Assembly (NCBI GenBank): GCA_008711135.1
Contig: VUAW01000001.1
Coordinates: 62,001 to 126,000, forward strand
Reading direction: 5' to 3'
From: Rhodobacteraceae bacterium LNNU 3342
GTDB taxonomy: Bacteria > Pseudomonadota > Alphaproteobacteria > Rhodobacterales > Rhodobacteraceae
DNA length: 64,000 nt
In this document: positions 24,432 to 35,700 of the stretch, piece by piece
How the letters are laid out: the number at the start of each line of letters is the position of its first letter
Numbering within the stretch: the stretch's first letter is position 1
Program-made: the position numbers and the translations under genes
Notes under the pieces: model-generated
Databases searched by the model: none
Seen by the model: only the letters and a program-made list of their open reading frames with translations
Told to the model about the DNA's origin: nothing

Positions 24432-24456
24432 GGAACATTTGTGCGTCACAGACGTT
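24432..24456 (+). promoter_or_regulatory. sigma-EcfG promoter pointing towards the groL terminator
   Basis: GGAAC at 24432-24436, a 16-base spacer and CGTT at 24453-24456: an exact consensus on the plus strand. No plus-strand gene follows; the first structure reached is the groL terminator hairpin at 24510-24532. It could drive a transcript of about 70 bases or antisense RNA to groL. Confidence 0.45.
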
Positions 24457-24509
24457 CATGACCCCGGCGCGACGGCGCTTTCCCCACTTTGCAAGGCGTC
24501 ACAAAGCAA

Positions 24510-24532
24510 AACGGGGCCCAAGGGGCCCCGTT
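24510..24532 (-). terminator. terminator of groES-groEL
   Basis: AACGGGGCCC and GGGCCCCGTT form a ten-base stem with a three-base loop; the minus strand then reads TTTTGCTTTG. It lies 24 bases past the groL stop. Confidence 0.8.
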
Positions 24533-24556
24533 CCACTGACGCATATCGCGTAATGA

Positions 24557-26218
<1,662 letters not shown>

Positions 26219-26236
26219 TTACGTTGGCGACAGGTT

Positions 26237-26524
26237 TCAGGCGATGATGCCCAGAATGTCGCTTTCCTTCATGATCAGCAGTTCCTGACCATCGATCGTG
26301 ACTTCAGTGCCCGACCACTTGCCGAACAGCACGCGATCACCGGCCTTCACCGAAGGTGCAATCAGCTCACCCGAGTCCTTGCGCGCGCCTTCGCCGACCG
26401 CAATGATCTCGCCTTCAGCCGGCTTTTCCTTCGCGGTGTCGGGAATGATCAGACCGCCCTTGGTTTTTTCGTCGCTTTCGATGCGGCGAACCACAACACG
26501 GTCATGCAACGGTTTGAATGCCAT
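26237..26524 (-). CDS. groS: co-chaperonin GroES
   Basis: 10-kDa co-chaperonin, 95 residues, the heptameric lid of the GroEL chamber. The family N terminus ([20 protein letters not shown]), the mobile loop ([16 protein letters not shown]) and the C-terminal half ([20 protein letters not shown]) are all intact. It is the first gene of the operon, with a CIRCE operator starting about 38 bases upstream of its ATG and a TTGACA promoter beyond that. Confidence 0.98.
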   Translation of the reverse strand: MAFKPLHDRVVVRRIESDEKTKGGLIIPDTAKEKPAEGEIIAVGEGARKDSGELIAPSVKAGDRVLFGKWSGTEVTIDGQELLIMKESDILGIIA

Positions 26525-26561
26525 CTGAGAACGCTCCCTAAGGTTCCAGGTTATGTCTCTG

Positions 26562-26588
26562 TTGGCACTCGACGTGTCCGAGTGCTAA
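26562..26588. promoter_or_regulatory. CIRCE operator (HrcA binding site)
   Basis: TTGGCACTC - N9 - GAGTGCTAA, against the consensus TTAGCACTC-N9-GAGTGCTAA. Only the third base of the left arm differs. It lies between the groES promoter and its start codon, the standard place for repression by HrcA. Confidence 0.9.
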
Positions 26589-26596
26589 CGACGCCA

Positions 26597-26625
26597 GAGT
26601 TAGGAAATGCTCACGGTGCTGTCAA
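26597..26625 (-). promoter_or_regulatory. probable groES-groEL promoter
   Basis: Minus strand TTGACA (26625-26620), a 17-base spacer and TAACTC (26602-26597). The predicted start of transcription falls at the edge of the CIRCE element, as expected for HrcA control. The -10 match is only moderate. Confidence 0.5.
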
Positions 26626-26665
26626 CAGGGGAACGACGGGGAAAAATCATGGTGCAGCGGCGCTG

Positions 26666-26694
26666 GTGACAATGCACGCGCAGCATCCTATAAG
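26666..26694 (+). promoter_or_regulatory. possible promoter of the pyrophosphatase gene
   Basis: GTGACA at 26666-26671, a 17-base spacer and TATAAG at 26689-26694 on the plus strand, 35 bases before the favoured start at 26730. Confidence 0.45.
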
Positions 26695-26729
26695 GCGGCC
26701 ACATTGTCCCAAACCGGATGGATATCTTC

Positions 26730-27647
26730 ATGATCAAAGTATTCGGCCACAAGGCGCCCGACACCGATTCGACCGGCTCTCCGATCATCTGGGCCTGGTA
26801 TCTGTCCGAAATCAAAGGCACCCCCGCCGAGGCGGTGCTGCTGGGCGAGCCGAACACCGAAGCCGCCTATGTCCTGCAGCGCTGGAACCTGCCCAAGCCG
26901 CAGATCATCGCGGATGTTTCCGCCGAGGACACCTGCGTCATCGTGGACACCAACAACCCGCTGGAGCTTCCCGACTCCATCGGCGATGCCAAGGTGCTGG
27001 AAATCATCGACCATCACCTGCTGGTGGGCGGCCTGAAGACCAAGACGCCGATCAACATCACGGTGCGCCCGCTCGCCTGCACTGCCACCATCATGTACGA
27101 ACTGATGGGCGACGACGCGAGCCGCATGCCGGAGTCGATTCGCGGCGCGATGCTGTCGTGCATCCTGTCCGACACGCTGGAATTCCGCAGCCCCACCACC
27201 ACCGACCGCGACCGCGACCTGGCGCTGCAGTTGGCAGCGCAGCTGGGCGTAGACATCCCCGCCCTCGCGTCCGAGATGTTCGAGGCGAAGTCCGACGTCT
27301 CGACCTTCACGGATGCCGAGCTGCTGCGGATGGATTCGAAGGAATACGAGGTTGCGGGCAAGCAGTTCCGCGTTTCGGTTCTTGAAACCACTGCGCCGCG
27401 CATCGTGCTGGATCGCAAGGACAGCCTGATGGCCACCATGCCTACCGTCGCGGCCGAGGATGGCGCCGATCAGGTGCTGCTGTTCGTCGTGGACATCCTG
27501 CGCGAAGAAGCGACGCTGCTGGTCCCGAACGATTTGGTCCGCACCGTTGCGGAGAAAAGCTTCAACGCAACCGTGACCGGCGACACCGTGGTGCTGCCCG
27601 GCATCATGAGCCGCAAGAAGCAGATCATCCCGGCCCTGACGCTGTGA
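26730..27647 (+). CDS. ppaC: manganese-dependent inorganic pyrophosphatase
   Basis: Family II inorganic pyrophosphatase (DHH superfamily), 305 residues, which hydrolyses cytosolic pyrophosphate to phosphate with Mn2+. The metal ligands are visible as GHKAPDTDST (about 5-14), VDTNN (about 73-77) and IDHHL (about 96-100). The start at 26730 gives the conserved N terminus MIKVFGHK; an in-frame ATG at 26718 would add four residues. A good terminator follows, so it is probably a single transcription unit. Confidence 0.93.
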   Translation: MIKVFGHKAPDTDSTGSPIIWAWYLSEIKGTPAEAVLLGEPNTEAAYVLQRWNLPKPQIIADVSAEDTCVIVDTNNPLELPDSIGDAKVLEIIDHHLLVGGLKTKTPINITVRPLACTATIMYELMGDDASRMPESIRGAMLSCILSDTLEFRSPTTTDRDRDLALQLAAQLGVDIPALASEMFEAKSDVSTFTDAELLRMDSKEYEVAGKQFRVSVLETTAPRIVLDRKDSLMATMPTVAAEDGADQVLLFVVDILREEATLLVPNDLVRTVAEKSFNATVTGDTVVLPGIMSRKKQIIPALTL

Positions 27648-27652
27648 GATGG

Positions 27653-27674
27653 GGGCGCCTTCGGGCGCCCTTTT
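27653..27674 (+). terminator. terminator of the pyrophosphatase gene
   Basis: GGGCGCC - TTC - GGGCGCCC hairpin followed by TTTT, five bases past the stop codon. Confidence 0.85.
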
Positions 27675-27692
27675 CGTCTTGGAAAGGACACC

Positions 27693-28574
27693 ATGACCCG
27701 TATCATCCGCGCTTTGGCCGAAGTCTCGGACAATTACGACGCGCTTTTCTGTGACCTCTGGGGCTGCGTCCACAACGGGCAGCGGGCCTATCCCGCCGCC
27801 GTCGACGCGCTGCAGACCTTCCGCGCCAAGGGTGGCACCGTCATCCTGATGACAAACGCCCCCCGCCCCGCCCAGTCGGTTATTGCAGGCTTCGACCGGC
27901 TTGGCATCCCGCGCGATGCTTGGGATGCGGTCGTGACCTCAGGCGATGCTGCGCAGGGCGGGATGGTGATGGGCGCAGTTGGGCGCAAGGTCTTCCACCT
28001 CGGCCCCGCCAAGGACGACACGTTCTTCACCGAAATCCCAGAAGATCTGCGCGAGCTGGGTTCGGTTCAACGCGTCCCGCTGGACGAGGCGGAAGGCATC
28101 GTCTGCACCGGCCTGTTCGACGAGATGACCGAGACGCCGGACGACTACCGCCCCCTGCTGCTGCAGGCCAAGAACGAGGGGATGAAGCTGCTTTGCGCCA
28201 ATCCGGACATCGTCGTGGACGTGGGCGAACAGCGGATCTACTGCGCCGGCGCCTTGGCTGAGCTTTATACCGAGATGGGTGGCCAGAGCCTGTATTTCGG
28301 CAAGCCGCATCCGCCGATCTATGACCTCGCCCGCCGGCGGCTCGCCAGCATGGGCAAGATCATCGACGACAGCCGCATCCTGTGCGTGGGCGACGGCATC
28401 TTCACGGACGTCCAAGGCGGCGCGAGCGAAGGGTTGGACACGCTGTTCATCACCGGCGGCCTGGCGGCTAATGACTTTGGCGACGATCCGGAACACCCGC
28501 ATGAGGCCCTGCTGCTGCCTTGGCTACAGGAACGGCAACTGACGCCGCTGCTGGCCGTTGGCAGGCTCCGGTAA
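27693..28574 (+). CDS. TIGR01459 family HAD-type hydrolase
   Basis: A 293-residue NagD-like HAD hydrolase. The nucleophile motif FCDLWGCVHNG (Asp21) has Trp where most phosphatases have the second Asp, a feature of the TIGR01459 group. The Thr/Ser motif (VILMTNAPRPAQS), the Lys motif (YFGKPHPPIYD) and the metal-binding GDGIFTDVQGG follow in order. The substrate is unknown, probably a small phosphorylated metabolite. It follows the pyrophosphatase terminator and has an AAAGGA site before the ATG. Confidence 0.92.
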   Translation: MTRIIRALAEVSDNYDALFCDLWGCVHNGQRAYPAAVDALQTFRAKGGTVILMTNAPRPAQSVIAGFDRLGIPRDAWDAVVTSGDAAQGGMVMGAVGRKVFHLGPAKDDTFFTEIPEDLRELGSVQRVPLDEAEGIVCTGLFDEMTETPDDYRPLLLQAKNEGMKLLCANPDIVVDVGEQRIYCAGALAELYTEMGGQSLYFGKPHPPIYDLARRRLASMGKIIDDSRILCVGDGIFTDVQGGASEGLDTLFITGGLAANDFGDDPEHPHEALLLPWLQERQLTPLLAVGRLR

Positions 28575-28609
28575 CGATCCAACACTCCAACCAAGGTATG
28601 AGCAATTTT

Positions 28610-28640
28610 CTTGCGCGAAAGTTTTCTTTTGTCGCGCAAG
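28610..28640. repeat. inverted repeat upstream of maoC-like gene
   Basis: CTTGCGCGA at 28610-28618 and TCGCGCAAG at 28632-28640, a perfect nine-base inverted repeat with a 13-base AT-rich centre, followed at once by a TATATG-type -10-like sequence. It may be an operator or, less likely, a terminator for the HAD gene because no T run follows. Confidence 0.6.
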
Positions 28641-28673
28641 ATGGTATATGTGCCCCCGCAACAGGAGGGGTGC

Positions 28674-29129
28674 ATGTTCGACAGGGTCACAGACAACCAG
28701 CCGCGCGGCACGATCTGTATCGAGGATCTGGAAATCGGCATGCGCCGGCACCTGCGCAAGCAGATCACCGACCGCGACATCGAGCTTTTCGCCGAGGTCT
28801 CCACCGACCGGAACCCGGTGCATCTGGACGATGCCTATGCCCGTGACACGATCTTCCAGGGCCGCATCGCCCACGGGATGCTGACGGCAGGCTTGATTTC
28901 CGCCGTGATCGGGGAACAGCTTCCCGGGCACGGCACGGTCTATCTGGGCCAGTCGCTACGCTTCATGGCCCCCGTCCGCCCCGGAGAGGTGGTGCTGGCC
29001 GAGGTCACCGTTCAGGCTATAGACCACTCCCGAAGGCGGGTGACGCTTGAAACCCGCTGCTCCGTAGGCGATACCACCGTCCTGAAGGGCGAGGCGCTGG
29101 TGCTTGCGCCCAGCCGCAAGTTCGACTGA
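28674..29129 (+). CDS. MaoC-like (R)-specific enoyl-CoA hydratase
   Basis: A 151-residue hot-dog-fold protein of the MaoC/PhaJ type, which hydrates trans-2-enoyl-CoA to (R)-3-hydroxyacyl-CoA. The catalytic Asp-x4-His pattern is seen in STDRNPVHLDDAYA, and GRIAHGMLTAGL gives the second family motif. The start at 28674 follows a strong AGGAGG site; an earlier in-frame Met at 28611 lies within the inverted repeat. It precedes ribF by 40 bases on the same strand. It could feed fatty-acid carbons to polyhydroxyalkanoate synthesis, but no pha genes are in the window. Confidence 0.87.
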   Translation: MFDRVTDNQPRGTICIEDLEIGMRRHLRKQITDRDIELFAEVSTDRNPVHLDDAYARDTIFQGRIAHGMLTAGLISAVIGEQLPGHGTVYLGQSLRFMAPVRPGEVVLAEVTVQAIDHSRRRVTLETRCSVGDTTVLKGEALVLAPSRKFD

Positions 29130-29169
29130 ACTGCGGCGCTTGCAAGCGGACGGCCCGCGCAGGAGAACG

Positions 29170-30099
29170 ATGCGGATCATCAGGCAATGGACGGATCTTC
29201 CCCTGTCGGACCGCGGTGCAACGATCGCCATCGGCAATTTTGACGGGATCCACCGGGGCCATCAGGCCGTGCTCGACCTTGCCCGAAGCGCAACGCCCGC
29301 CCCGTTAGGGGTCATGACCTTTGAGCCCCACCCCCGCGAATTCTTTGCCCCCCACACCCCCCCGTTCCGCCTGATGAACGCCGAGGCGCGGGCCAACCGG
29401 CTGGCTAAGCTGGGGGTAAGCCATCTTTACGAGCTGCCCTTCAACGCCGAACTTGCCAGTCTTACCGCCGAGGCCTTTGCCCGCGATGTGCTCGCCCAAG
29501 GGGTGGGTGCCGTTCATGTCACCGTCGGCGCCGATTTCTGCTTTGGCAAGGGCAGGTCCGGAACCACAGATGACCTGCGCCGGTTCGGAGAACAGCTGGG
29601 GTTCGGCGTTACCGTCGCCAGCCTGCTGGAAGCGGGCGACCAGCCGATCTCCTCGACCGCAATCCGCGCCGCCCTGTCCGAGGGGCGGCCCCGGGACGCG
29701 CGGGCGATGCTGGGCCACTGGCACCGGATCGAAGGCGAGGTTCTTCATGGTGACAAGCGCGGCCGCGACCTGGGCTTCCCTACCGCCAACATGTCGATCG
29801 CCGGACTGCATCCGCCGCGCTTTGGTGTCTATGCCGTGCTGGTGGATGTGCTGACGGGGCCGCAGGCGGGTAGCTACCAGGGTGCGGCCTCGATTGGCGT
29901 GCGGCCGATGTTCGGGGAAAACCTGCCAAACATCGAAACCTACCTGTTCAACTTTTCCGGCAACCTCTACGGCGAACATCTTTCGGTCGCGCTGGTCGAG
30001 TTCCTGCGGCCAGAGATGAAATTCGACGACCTGCCCGGCCTGATCCGGCAGATGGACGAAGATTGCATCCGTGCAAGGGAGATCCTCGCGCGGGCGTGA
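29170..30099 (+). CDS. ribF: bifunctional riboflavin kinase / FAD synthetase
   Basis: Converts riboflavin to FMN and then FAD, 309 residues. The N-terminal nucleotidyltransferase domain (about 1-175) has GNFDGIHRGHQAVL and the ISSTAIRAALSEG motif; the C-terminal kinase domain (about 180-305) has GDKRGRDLGFPTANM and NIETYLFNF. The start at 29170 has an AGGAGA site eight bases upstream. It lies in a same-strand run maoC-like, ribF, ycgN-like, threonine aldolase. Confidence 0.95.
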   Translation: MRIIRQWTDLPLSDRGATIAIGNFDGIHRGHQAVLDLARSATPAPLGVMTFEPHPREFFAPHTPPFRLMNAEARANRLAKLGVSHLYELPFNAELASLTAEAFARDVLAQGVGAVHVTVGADFCFGKGRSGTTDDLRRFGEQLGFGVTVASLLEAGDQPISSTAIRAALSEGRPRDARAMLGHWHRIEGEVLHGDKRGRDLGFPTANMSIAGLHPPRFGVYAVLVDVLTGPQAGSYQGAASIGVRPMFGENLPNIETYLFNFSGNLYGEHLSVALVEFLRPEMKFDDLPGLIRQMDEDCIRAREILARA

Positions 30100-30146
30100 C
30101 GCGCGGGGCCTTTCCTTTTCCGCCGATCCGCTCCACTGTCCGGCGC

Positions 30147-30608
30147 ATGAGCAGCAGCAAGCCCCTTCGCCCCCGTTTCTGGGAACGCCTTCCCCTTGAT
30201 CGGCTGACCCCGGCCGAGTGGGAAGCTCTGTGCGACGGCTGCGGCAAGTGCTGCCTCAACAAGCTGGAAGATCCCGACACGGGTGAAATCGCCTTTACCC
30301 GGCTGGGCTGCCGCCTGCTGGATGATGCGACCTGCCGCTGCGCGCATTACGAAAACCGCAAGCAGTTCGTGCCGGAATGCGTTGTCCTGACGCCCAAGAA
30401 CATCAACGAGATCGCCTACTGGATGCCGCGCACCTGCGCCTATCGCCTGCGGGCCGAGGGCAAGCCCCTGCCCGACTGGCATCCGCTGGTCACGGGCGAT
30501 CCGGAATCCGTCCACCGCGCGGGCATGTCCGTCCGCGGTCGCACCGTGCCCGAGTTTGAGGTCGGGGAGGACGAGTGGGAAGATTACATCATCGATGAGG
30601 AGCCCTGA
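30147..30608 (+). CDS. YcgN/YkgJ family cysteine cluster protein (UPF0260)
   Basis: A 153-residue cytoplasmic protein of the UPF0260 (YcgN) family with a conserved cysteine cluster, likely binding zinc or an iron-sulfur centre. The Cys residues are in CDGCGKCCLNKLE and CRLLDDATCRCAHYENR, with two more later (EC, TC). The function is unknown. The start at 30147 gives MSSSKPLRPRFWERLPLDRL, the usual beginning. Its stop overlaps the threonine aldolase start by one base (TGATG). Confidence 0.9.
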   Translation: MSSSKPLRPRFWERLPLDRLTPAEWEALCDGCGKCCLNKLEDPDTGEIAFTRLGCRLLDDATCRCAHYENRKQFVPECVVLTPKNINEIAYWMPRTCAYRLRAEGKPLPDWHPLVTGDPESVHRAGMSVRGRTVPEFEVGEDEWEDYIIDEEP

Positions 30609-31657
30609 TGTTCTTTGCCTCTGACAACACCTCGCCCGCCGCCCCCGAAGTCATGGAGGCGCTGATCCGGGCGAACACCGGCTATGCCGCGTCATATGGG
30701 GCAGACGAGATCATGACCCGCGTGCGGGACCGCATCCGCACGACATTCGAGGCACCCGAGGCTGCTGTTTATCTTGTTCCCACCGGAACGGCGGCGAATG
30801 CGCTTTCGCTTGCAATCTTCACCCCGCCTTGGGGAAGCGTCTTCTGCCACCGCAACGCCCATATCGAAGAGGATGAATGCGGCGCGCCGGAATTCTTCAT
30901 CGGCGGCGGCAAGCTGGTGCTGATCGACGGTGGCCACGCCCGCATGACGCCGGAGGGCCTTGACCGCGCGATCAGCTTCACCGGCCGCGCAGGCGTGCAC
31001 AACATGCAGAAGGGCATGCTGTCGCTGACCAACGCCACCGAAAACGGCACGATCTACCGCCCGGCAGAGGTCGCGGCCCTGACCGCCGTCGCCAAGGCCT
31101 ATGGCCTGCCCTCACACATGGACGGAGCGCGGTTTGCGAACGCCGTGGCCTCGACCGGCTGCACCCCGGCGGAAATGACTTGGAAGGCCGGCATCGACGT
31201 GCTGTCCTTTGGCGGCACCAAGAACGGGCTAATGGGGGTCGAGGCCGTCGTCATCTTCGATCCCGCCAAGGCATGGGAGTTCGAGCTGCGGCGCAAGCGC
31301 GGCGGGCACCTGTTTTCCAAGCACCGCTATCTGTCCGCGCAGATGGAGGCCTATGTCACCGACGACCTGTGGCTCCGGCTCGCGCGGCAGGCCAATGCGG
31401 CGGCGCAGCGGCTGTCGCAGGGCATCCTGCAGGTGCCGGGCGCCACGCTTCAGCACCCGACCGAAGCGAATGCCGTCTTTGCCTCCTGGCCACGCGGCGG
31501 GCATCGGCGCGCGCAGGAAGGCGGGGCCAACTACTACTTCTGGCCCTTCAACCAGTCGCTGCAGGGCCCCGATGATGCGCTGCTGTCCGCGCGGCTGGTC
31601 TGCAGCTGGTCCACGACGGATGAGGACGTGGACCGCTTCCTGAACCTGATCCGCTGA
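30608..31657 (+). CDS. ltaE: low-specificity threonine aldolase
   Basis: PLP-dependent aldolase of 349 residues, cleaving L-threonine or L-allo-threonine to glycine and acetaldehyde. It starts MFFASDNTSPAAPEVMEAL, has AVYLVPTGTAANALSL (cofactor phosphate region), SHMDGARFANA (Asp for the PLP ring nitrogen) and SFGGTKNG with the PLP-binding lysine (about residue 202). Start and stop agree with the family length. It is coupled to the ycgN-like gene upstream and faces the isomerase gene with stops adjacent (31657 and 31658). Confidence 0.92.
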   Translation: MFFASDNTSPAAPEVMEALIRANTGYAASYGADEIMTRVRDRIRTTFEAPEAAVYLVPTGTAANALSLAIFTPPWGSVFCHRNAHIEEDECGAPEFFIGGGKLVLIDGGHARMTPEGLDRAISFTGRAGVHNMQKGMLSLTNATENGTIYRPAEVAALTAVAKAYGLPSHMDGARFANAVASTGCTPAEMTWKAGIDVLSFGGTKNGLMGVEAVVIFDPAKAWEFELRRKRGGHLFSKHRYLSAQMEAYVTDDLWLRLARQANAAAQRLSQGILQVPGATLQHPTEANAVFASWPRGGHRRAQEGGANYYFWPFNQSLQGPDDALLSARLVCSWSTTDEDVDRFLNLIR

Positions 31658-32254
31658 TCAAAGACGCCCTGCAAGATGGGCGTCCAGATCCTCCAGCCGG
31701 TCCTGGCCCCAGAACTTCTCCTCGCCGACGATATAGAAGGGCACGCCAAAGACGCCGGCGGCCACCGCATCTTCGAGGTTGCCGGCATAGGTTTCCGCCG
31801 CCATCAGCAGCCCCCGGTCAGCCACGCCCGGGTCAAAGCCCGCCTGGGACAGCACGTCGCGGATCACCTCATCTTCGGCGATGTCGCGCCCCTCTGCCCA
31901 GGTGGCGCGGCCAAAGCCGTGGACCAGCGCCCCCATGTCACCGCCACCTGCCGCCTGCGCTGCAATGATCGCATAGTTCGAGGGCGCGCCATTCGTCGGC
32001 CAGAACATGGGCTGCGGGTCCAGCTTCAGCCCCGCCTTGCGGGATTGGCGGCGCAATTCCTGAAGCCGGTATTCCTTGCGCGCCGGGTGCCGGTCGGCCA
32101 GCACCTGCCCGCCCGTCCGGCCAAAGAGCGCAGTGGTATCAACCGGCTTGTAGCGGATGGTTGCGCCGTGGCGGGCTGCGATCTCCTCCAACCGAGTTCC
32201 GGCCAGATAAACATAGGGTGAAAGCGTCGTCAGATAGTAGTCGATATGCGCCAT
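31658..32254 (-). CDS. 2-hydroxychromene-2-carboxylate isomerase-like DsbA family protein
   Basis: A 198-residue thioredoxin-fold protein of the DsbA/kappa-GST family. The active-site region is TLSPYVYLAG with Ser where DsbA has Cys, as in 2-hydroxychromene-2-carboxylate isomerases (NahD-like); FGVPFYIVGEEKFWGQDRL gives the cis-Pro loop and C-terminal motif. NahD acts in naphthalene breakdown with glutathione, but there are no aromatic-catabolism genes here, so the substrate is probably a different glutathione-dependent one. It is convergent with the aldolase gene. Confidence 0.85.
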   Translation of the reverse strand: MAHIDYYLTTLSPYVYLAGTRLEEIAARHGATIRYKPVDTTALFGRTGGQVLADRHPARKEYRLQELRRQSRKAGLKLDPQPMFWPTNGAPSNYAIIAAQAAGGGDMGALVHGFGRATWAEGRDIAEDEVIRDVLSQAGFDPGVADRGLLMAAETYAGNLEDAVAAGVFGVPFYIVGEEKFWGQDRLEDLDAHLAGRL

Positions 32255-32354
32255 GCCGCCGCTCCCTGCCCTGCTGAGGTTTGCAAGACCGTAACCGGGT
32301 GGTAAGCGGTGTCAACGTCGCGAATCCTTCATCTGCTGCTGCCAAGGACCCCCC

Positions 32355-33371
32355 ATGCCCGCCATGAACGAACCCAAGCTGATCGCCGGCAACGCCAACC
32401 GCACCCTTGCCAATGCCATTGCGCGCCGGATGTCGATGCACCGTGGCATGTCCGTCAGCCTTGTCGATGCGCGGGTGGAACGCTTCAACGACCAGGAGAT
32501 CTTTGTCGAGGTCTATGAAAACGTCCGCGGCGAGGACATGTTCATCATCCAGCCGACCTCGAACCCGGCAAACGACAACCTGATGGAGCTGCTGATCATC
32601 GCGGATGCTCTGCGCCGGTCGTCGGCGGCGCGGATCACTGCCGTCATCCCCTACTTCGGCTACGCCCGCCAGGACCGTCGCACCAAGGCGCGGACGCCGA
32701 TTTCTGCCAAGCTGGTCGCCAACCTGCTGACTGAGGCTGGGATCGAGCGGGTGCTGACGCTGGACCTGCATGCCTCGCAGATCCAAGGCTTCTTCGACAT
32801 CCCGGTAGACAACCTTTACGCCGCCCCGATCTTTGCGCTGGATGTGGAACACAACTTCCGCGGCCGGCTTCAGGATGTGACGGTGGTTTCGCCAGACGTG
32901 GGCGGGGTTGCACGGGCGCGTGAACTGGCAAAACGCGTCGGCTGCGCGTTGGCGATCGTCGACAAGCGCCGCGAAAAGCCCGGTGAGATTGCCGAGATGA
33001 CCGTGATCGGCGACGTGAAGGGCAAGACATGTATCATCGTGGATGACATCTGCGATACGGCTGGCACGCTCTGCAAGGCGGCCGAGGTGCTGATCGAGAA
33101 CGGCGCGACCGAGGTCCATTCCTACATTACTCACGGTGTCCTTTCGGGCCCGGCGGTTGAACGGATCACAAACTCGGTCATGAGCAGCCTGGTCATCAGC
33201 GACTCGATCGAGCCGACCGAGGCGGTTCGGAATGCCCCGAACATCCGCATCGTGCCCACGGCCCCGATGTTCGCACAAGCGATCCTGAACATCTGGAACG
33301 GAACTTCAGTTTCGTCGCTGTTCGAGACCGACACGCTCTGGCCGATCTACGAGGGCATGTATACGCGCTGA
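32355..33371 (+). CDS. prs: ribose-phosphate pyrophosphokinase
   Basis: PRPP synthetase, 338 residues, transferring pyrophosphate from ATP to ribose 5-phosphate for nucleotide, His and Trp synthesis. Seen: the N-terminal [14 protein letters not shown], the flexible-loop region [20 protein letters not shown], the metal-binding [20 protein letters not shown] and the PRPP loop [12 protein letters not shown] second in-frame ATG at 32364 is possible. It is divergent from the isomerase gene and not in an evident operon. Confidence 0.95.
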   Translation: MPAMNEPKLIAGNANRTLANAIARRMSMHRGMSVSLVDARVERFNDQEIFVEVYENVRGEDMFIIQPTSNPANDNLMELLIIADALRRSSAARITAVIPYFGYARQDRRTKARTPISAKLVANLLTEAGIERVLTLDLHASQIQGFFDIPVDNLYAAPIFALDVEHNFRGRLQDVTVVSPDVGGVARARELAKRVGCALAIVDKRREKPGEIAEMTVIGDVKGKTCIIVDDICDTAGTLCKAAEVLIENGATEVHSYITHGVLSGPAVERITNSVMSSLVISDSIEPTEAVRNAPNIRIVPTAPMFAQAILNIWNGTSVSSLFETDTLWPIYEGMYTR

Positions 33372-33413
33372 AGCGCGCAGGCCCGGCGGCGCCTGCGGGC
33401 GCCGTCCTGAAGG

Positions 33414-33764
33414 TCAGTCGACCTCCCACAGATCCTCGTCACGCAGGGCACCAATCGCCGTCCAGTCGGCGCGGATACGCGCGACGCGGGTATCCGACCA
33501 GGTTCCAAATATCAGCTCAAATCCTTCCAGCGTGATCGCCTCTGCCCGAATATCGGCGCGGACGCTGGTCTCATGGTCGATGTCCCACAGGGAAATGCCG
33601 ACACTCACGGCGGGCTCTTCAGCGAACGTTTCCTTGAACCGGATCGAGCGCCGCACCTCCCGCAGTCCGCTGCCCGTCCACATCGGCCCGTCGCTTTCGA
33701 AATGGGAAAACATGAGGATCGATCCTTGGTCGATCCCGATCCTGCCGCTGGAAATACGCTTCAT
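33414..33764 (-). CDS. H-type lectin domain protein
   Basis: A 116-residue protein that is almost all one H-type lectin (discoidin II-like) domain, a carbohydrate-binding beta-sandwich. Recognised from QGSILMFSHFESDGPMWTGS, RFKETFAEEPAVSVGISLWD and the terminal pattern FELIFGTWSDTRVARIRADW. There is no signal peptide. It lies just beyond the terminator of the F1 ATPase operon on the same strand, so it is probably expressed apart from it. The ligand and role in a bacterium are unknown. Confidence 0.82.
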   Translation of the reverse strand: MKRISSGRIGIDQGSILMFSHFESDGPMWTGSGLREVRRSIRFKETFAEEPAVSVGISLWDIDHETSVRADIRAEAITLEGFELIFGTWSDTRVARIRADWTAIGALRDEDLWEVD

Positions 33765-33796
33765 TCTCGCCCCCGAAAAAATTATCCCTGAAATGG

Positions 33797-33829
33797 AAAG
33801 GGCCCCGAAGCTTCCGCCCGGGGCCCTTT
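33797..33829 (-). terminator. terminator of the atp operon
   Basis: AAAGGGCCCC and GGGGCCCTTT form a ten-base stem with a 13-base loop, 17 bases after the atpC stop on the minus strand. Confidence 0.7.
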
Positions 33830-33846
33830 AAATCATGTCCCGCCCG

Positions 33847-34245
33847 TCAAACGCCGGCTGCCGTACGCAATGCCCGGAAATCCTGGACAAGCAGGTCCGC
33901 ATCCGCGCGCGCCTCGGGGGCGGCGCGCTCTGCAGCAGCCGAAGCCTCAGCGATGAGGCTGTCCATGTATTCCGCCGTCACTTCGGACAGAGGCAGCGCC
34001 CGCTCCGCCAGGACCGAGGTTCCTTCGGGCGTGATCTCGGCAAAGCCACCGGTGACCGCATATTCGGCCGTGCCCTCGGCGCTCCGCACCCGCAGAATAC
34101 CGGGGCGCAGCGTCGTGATGGTCGGCGAGTGGTCGGCCATCGCCGTCATGTAGCCCTCGGCGGCCGGAATCTGCACCTCGGTCGCCTGAACGGATGTCAG
34201 TCGCCGCTCAGGGGACACGAGGTCGAATTGCAGGGTCTTGGCCAT
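33847..34245 (-). CDS. atpC: ATP synthase F1 subunit epsilon
   Basis: Epsilon subunit of the F1 catalytic head, 132 residues, which links the rotor to proton flow and can inhibit ATP hydrolysis. The N-terminal beta-sandwich ([36 protein letters not shown]) is complete; the C-terminal helical part ([20 protein letters not shown]) is present and Ala-rich. It is the last gene of the F1 operon, nine bases after atpD, followed by a terminator. Confidence 0.95.
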   Translation of the reverse strand: MAKTLQFDLVSPERRLTSVQATEVQIPAAEGYMTAMADHSPTITTLRPGILRVRSAEGTAEYAVTGGFAEITPEGTSVLAERALPLSEVTAEYMDSLIAEASAAAERAAPEARADADLLVQDFRALRTAAGV

Positions 34246-34254
34246 ACTGCCCCC

Positions 34255-35700
<1,446 letters not shown>

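Noticed and set aside
26545..26565. GGAAC and CGTT near the groES start as a sigma-EcfG promoter
   Set aside because: The two elements are only nine bases apart, so the spacing does not fit.
33388..33405. CGGCGCC-TGCG-GGCGCCG hairpin after prs as a terminator
   Set aside because: The stem is good but no T run follows on either strand; it may only stabilise the 3' end, so it was not called.
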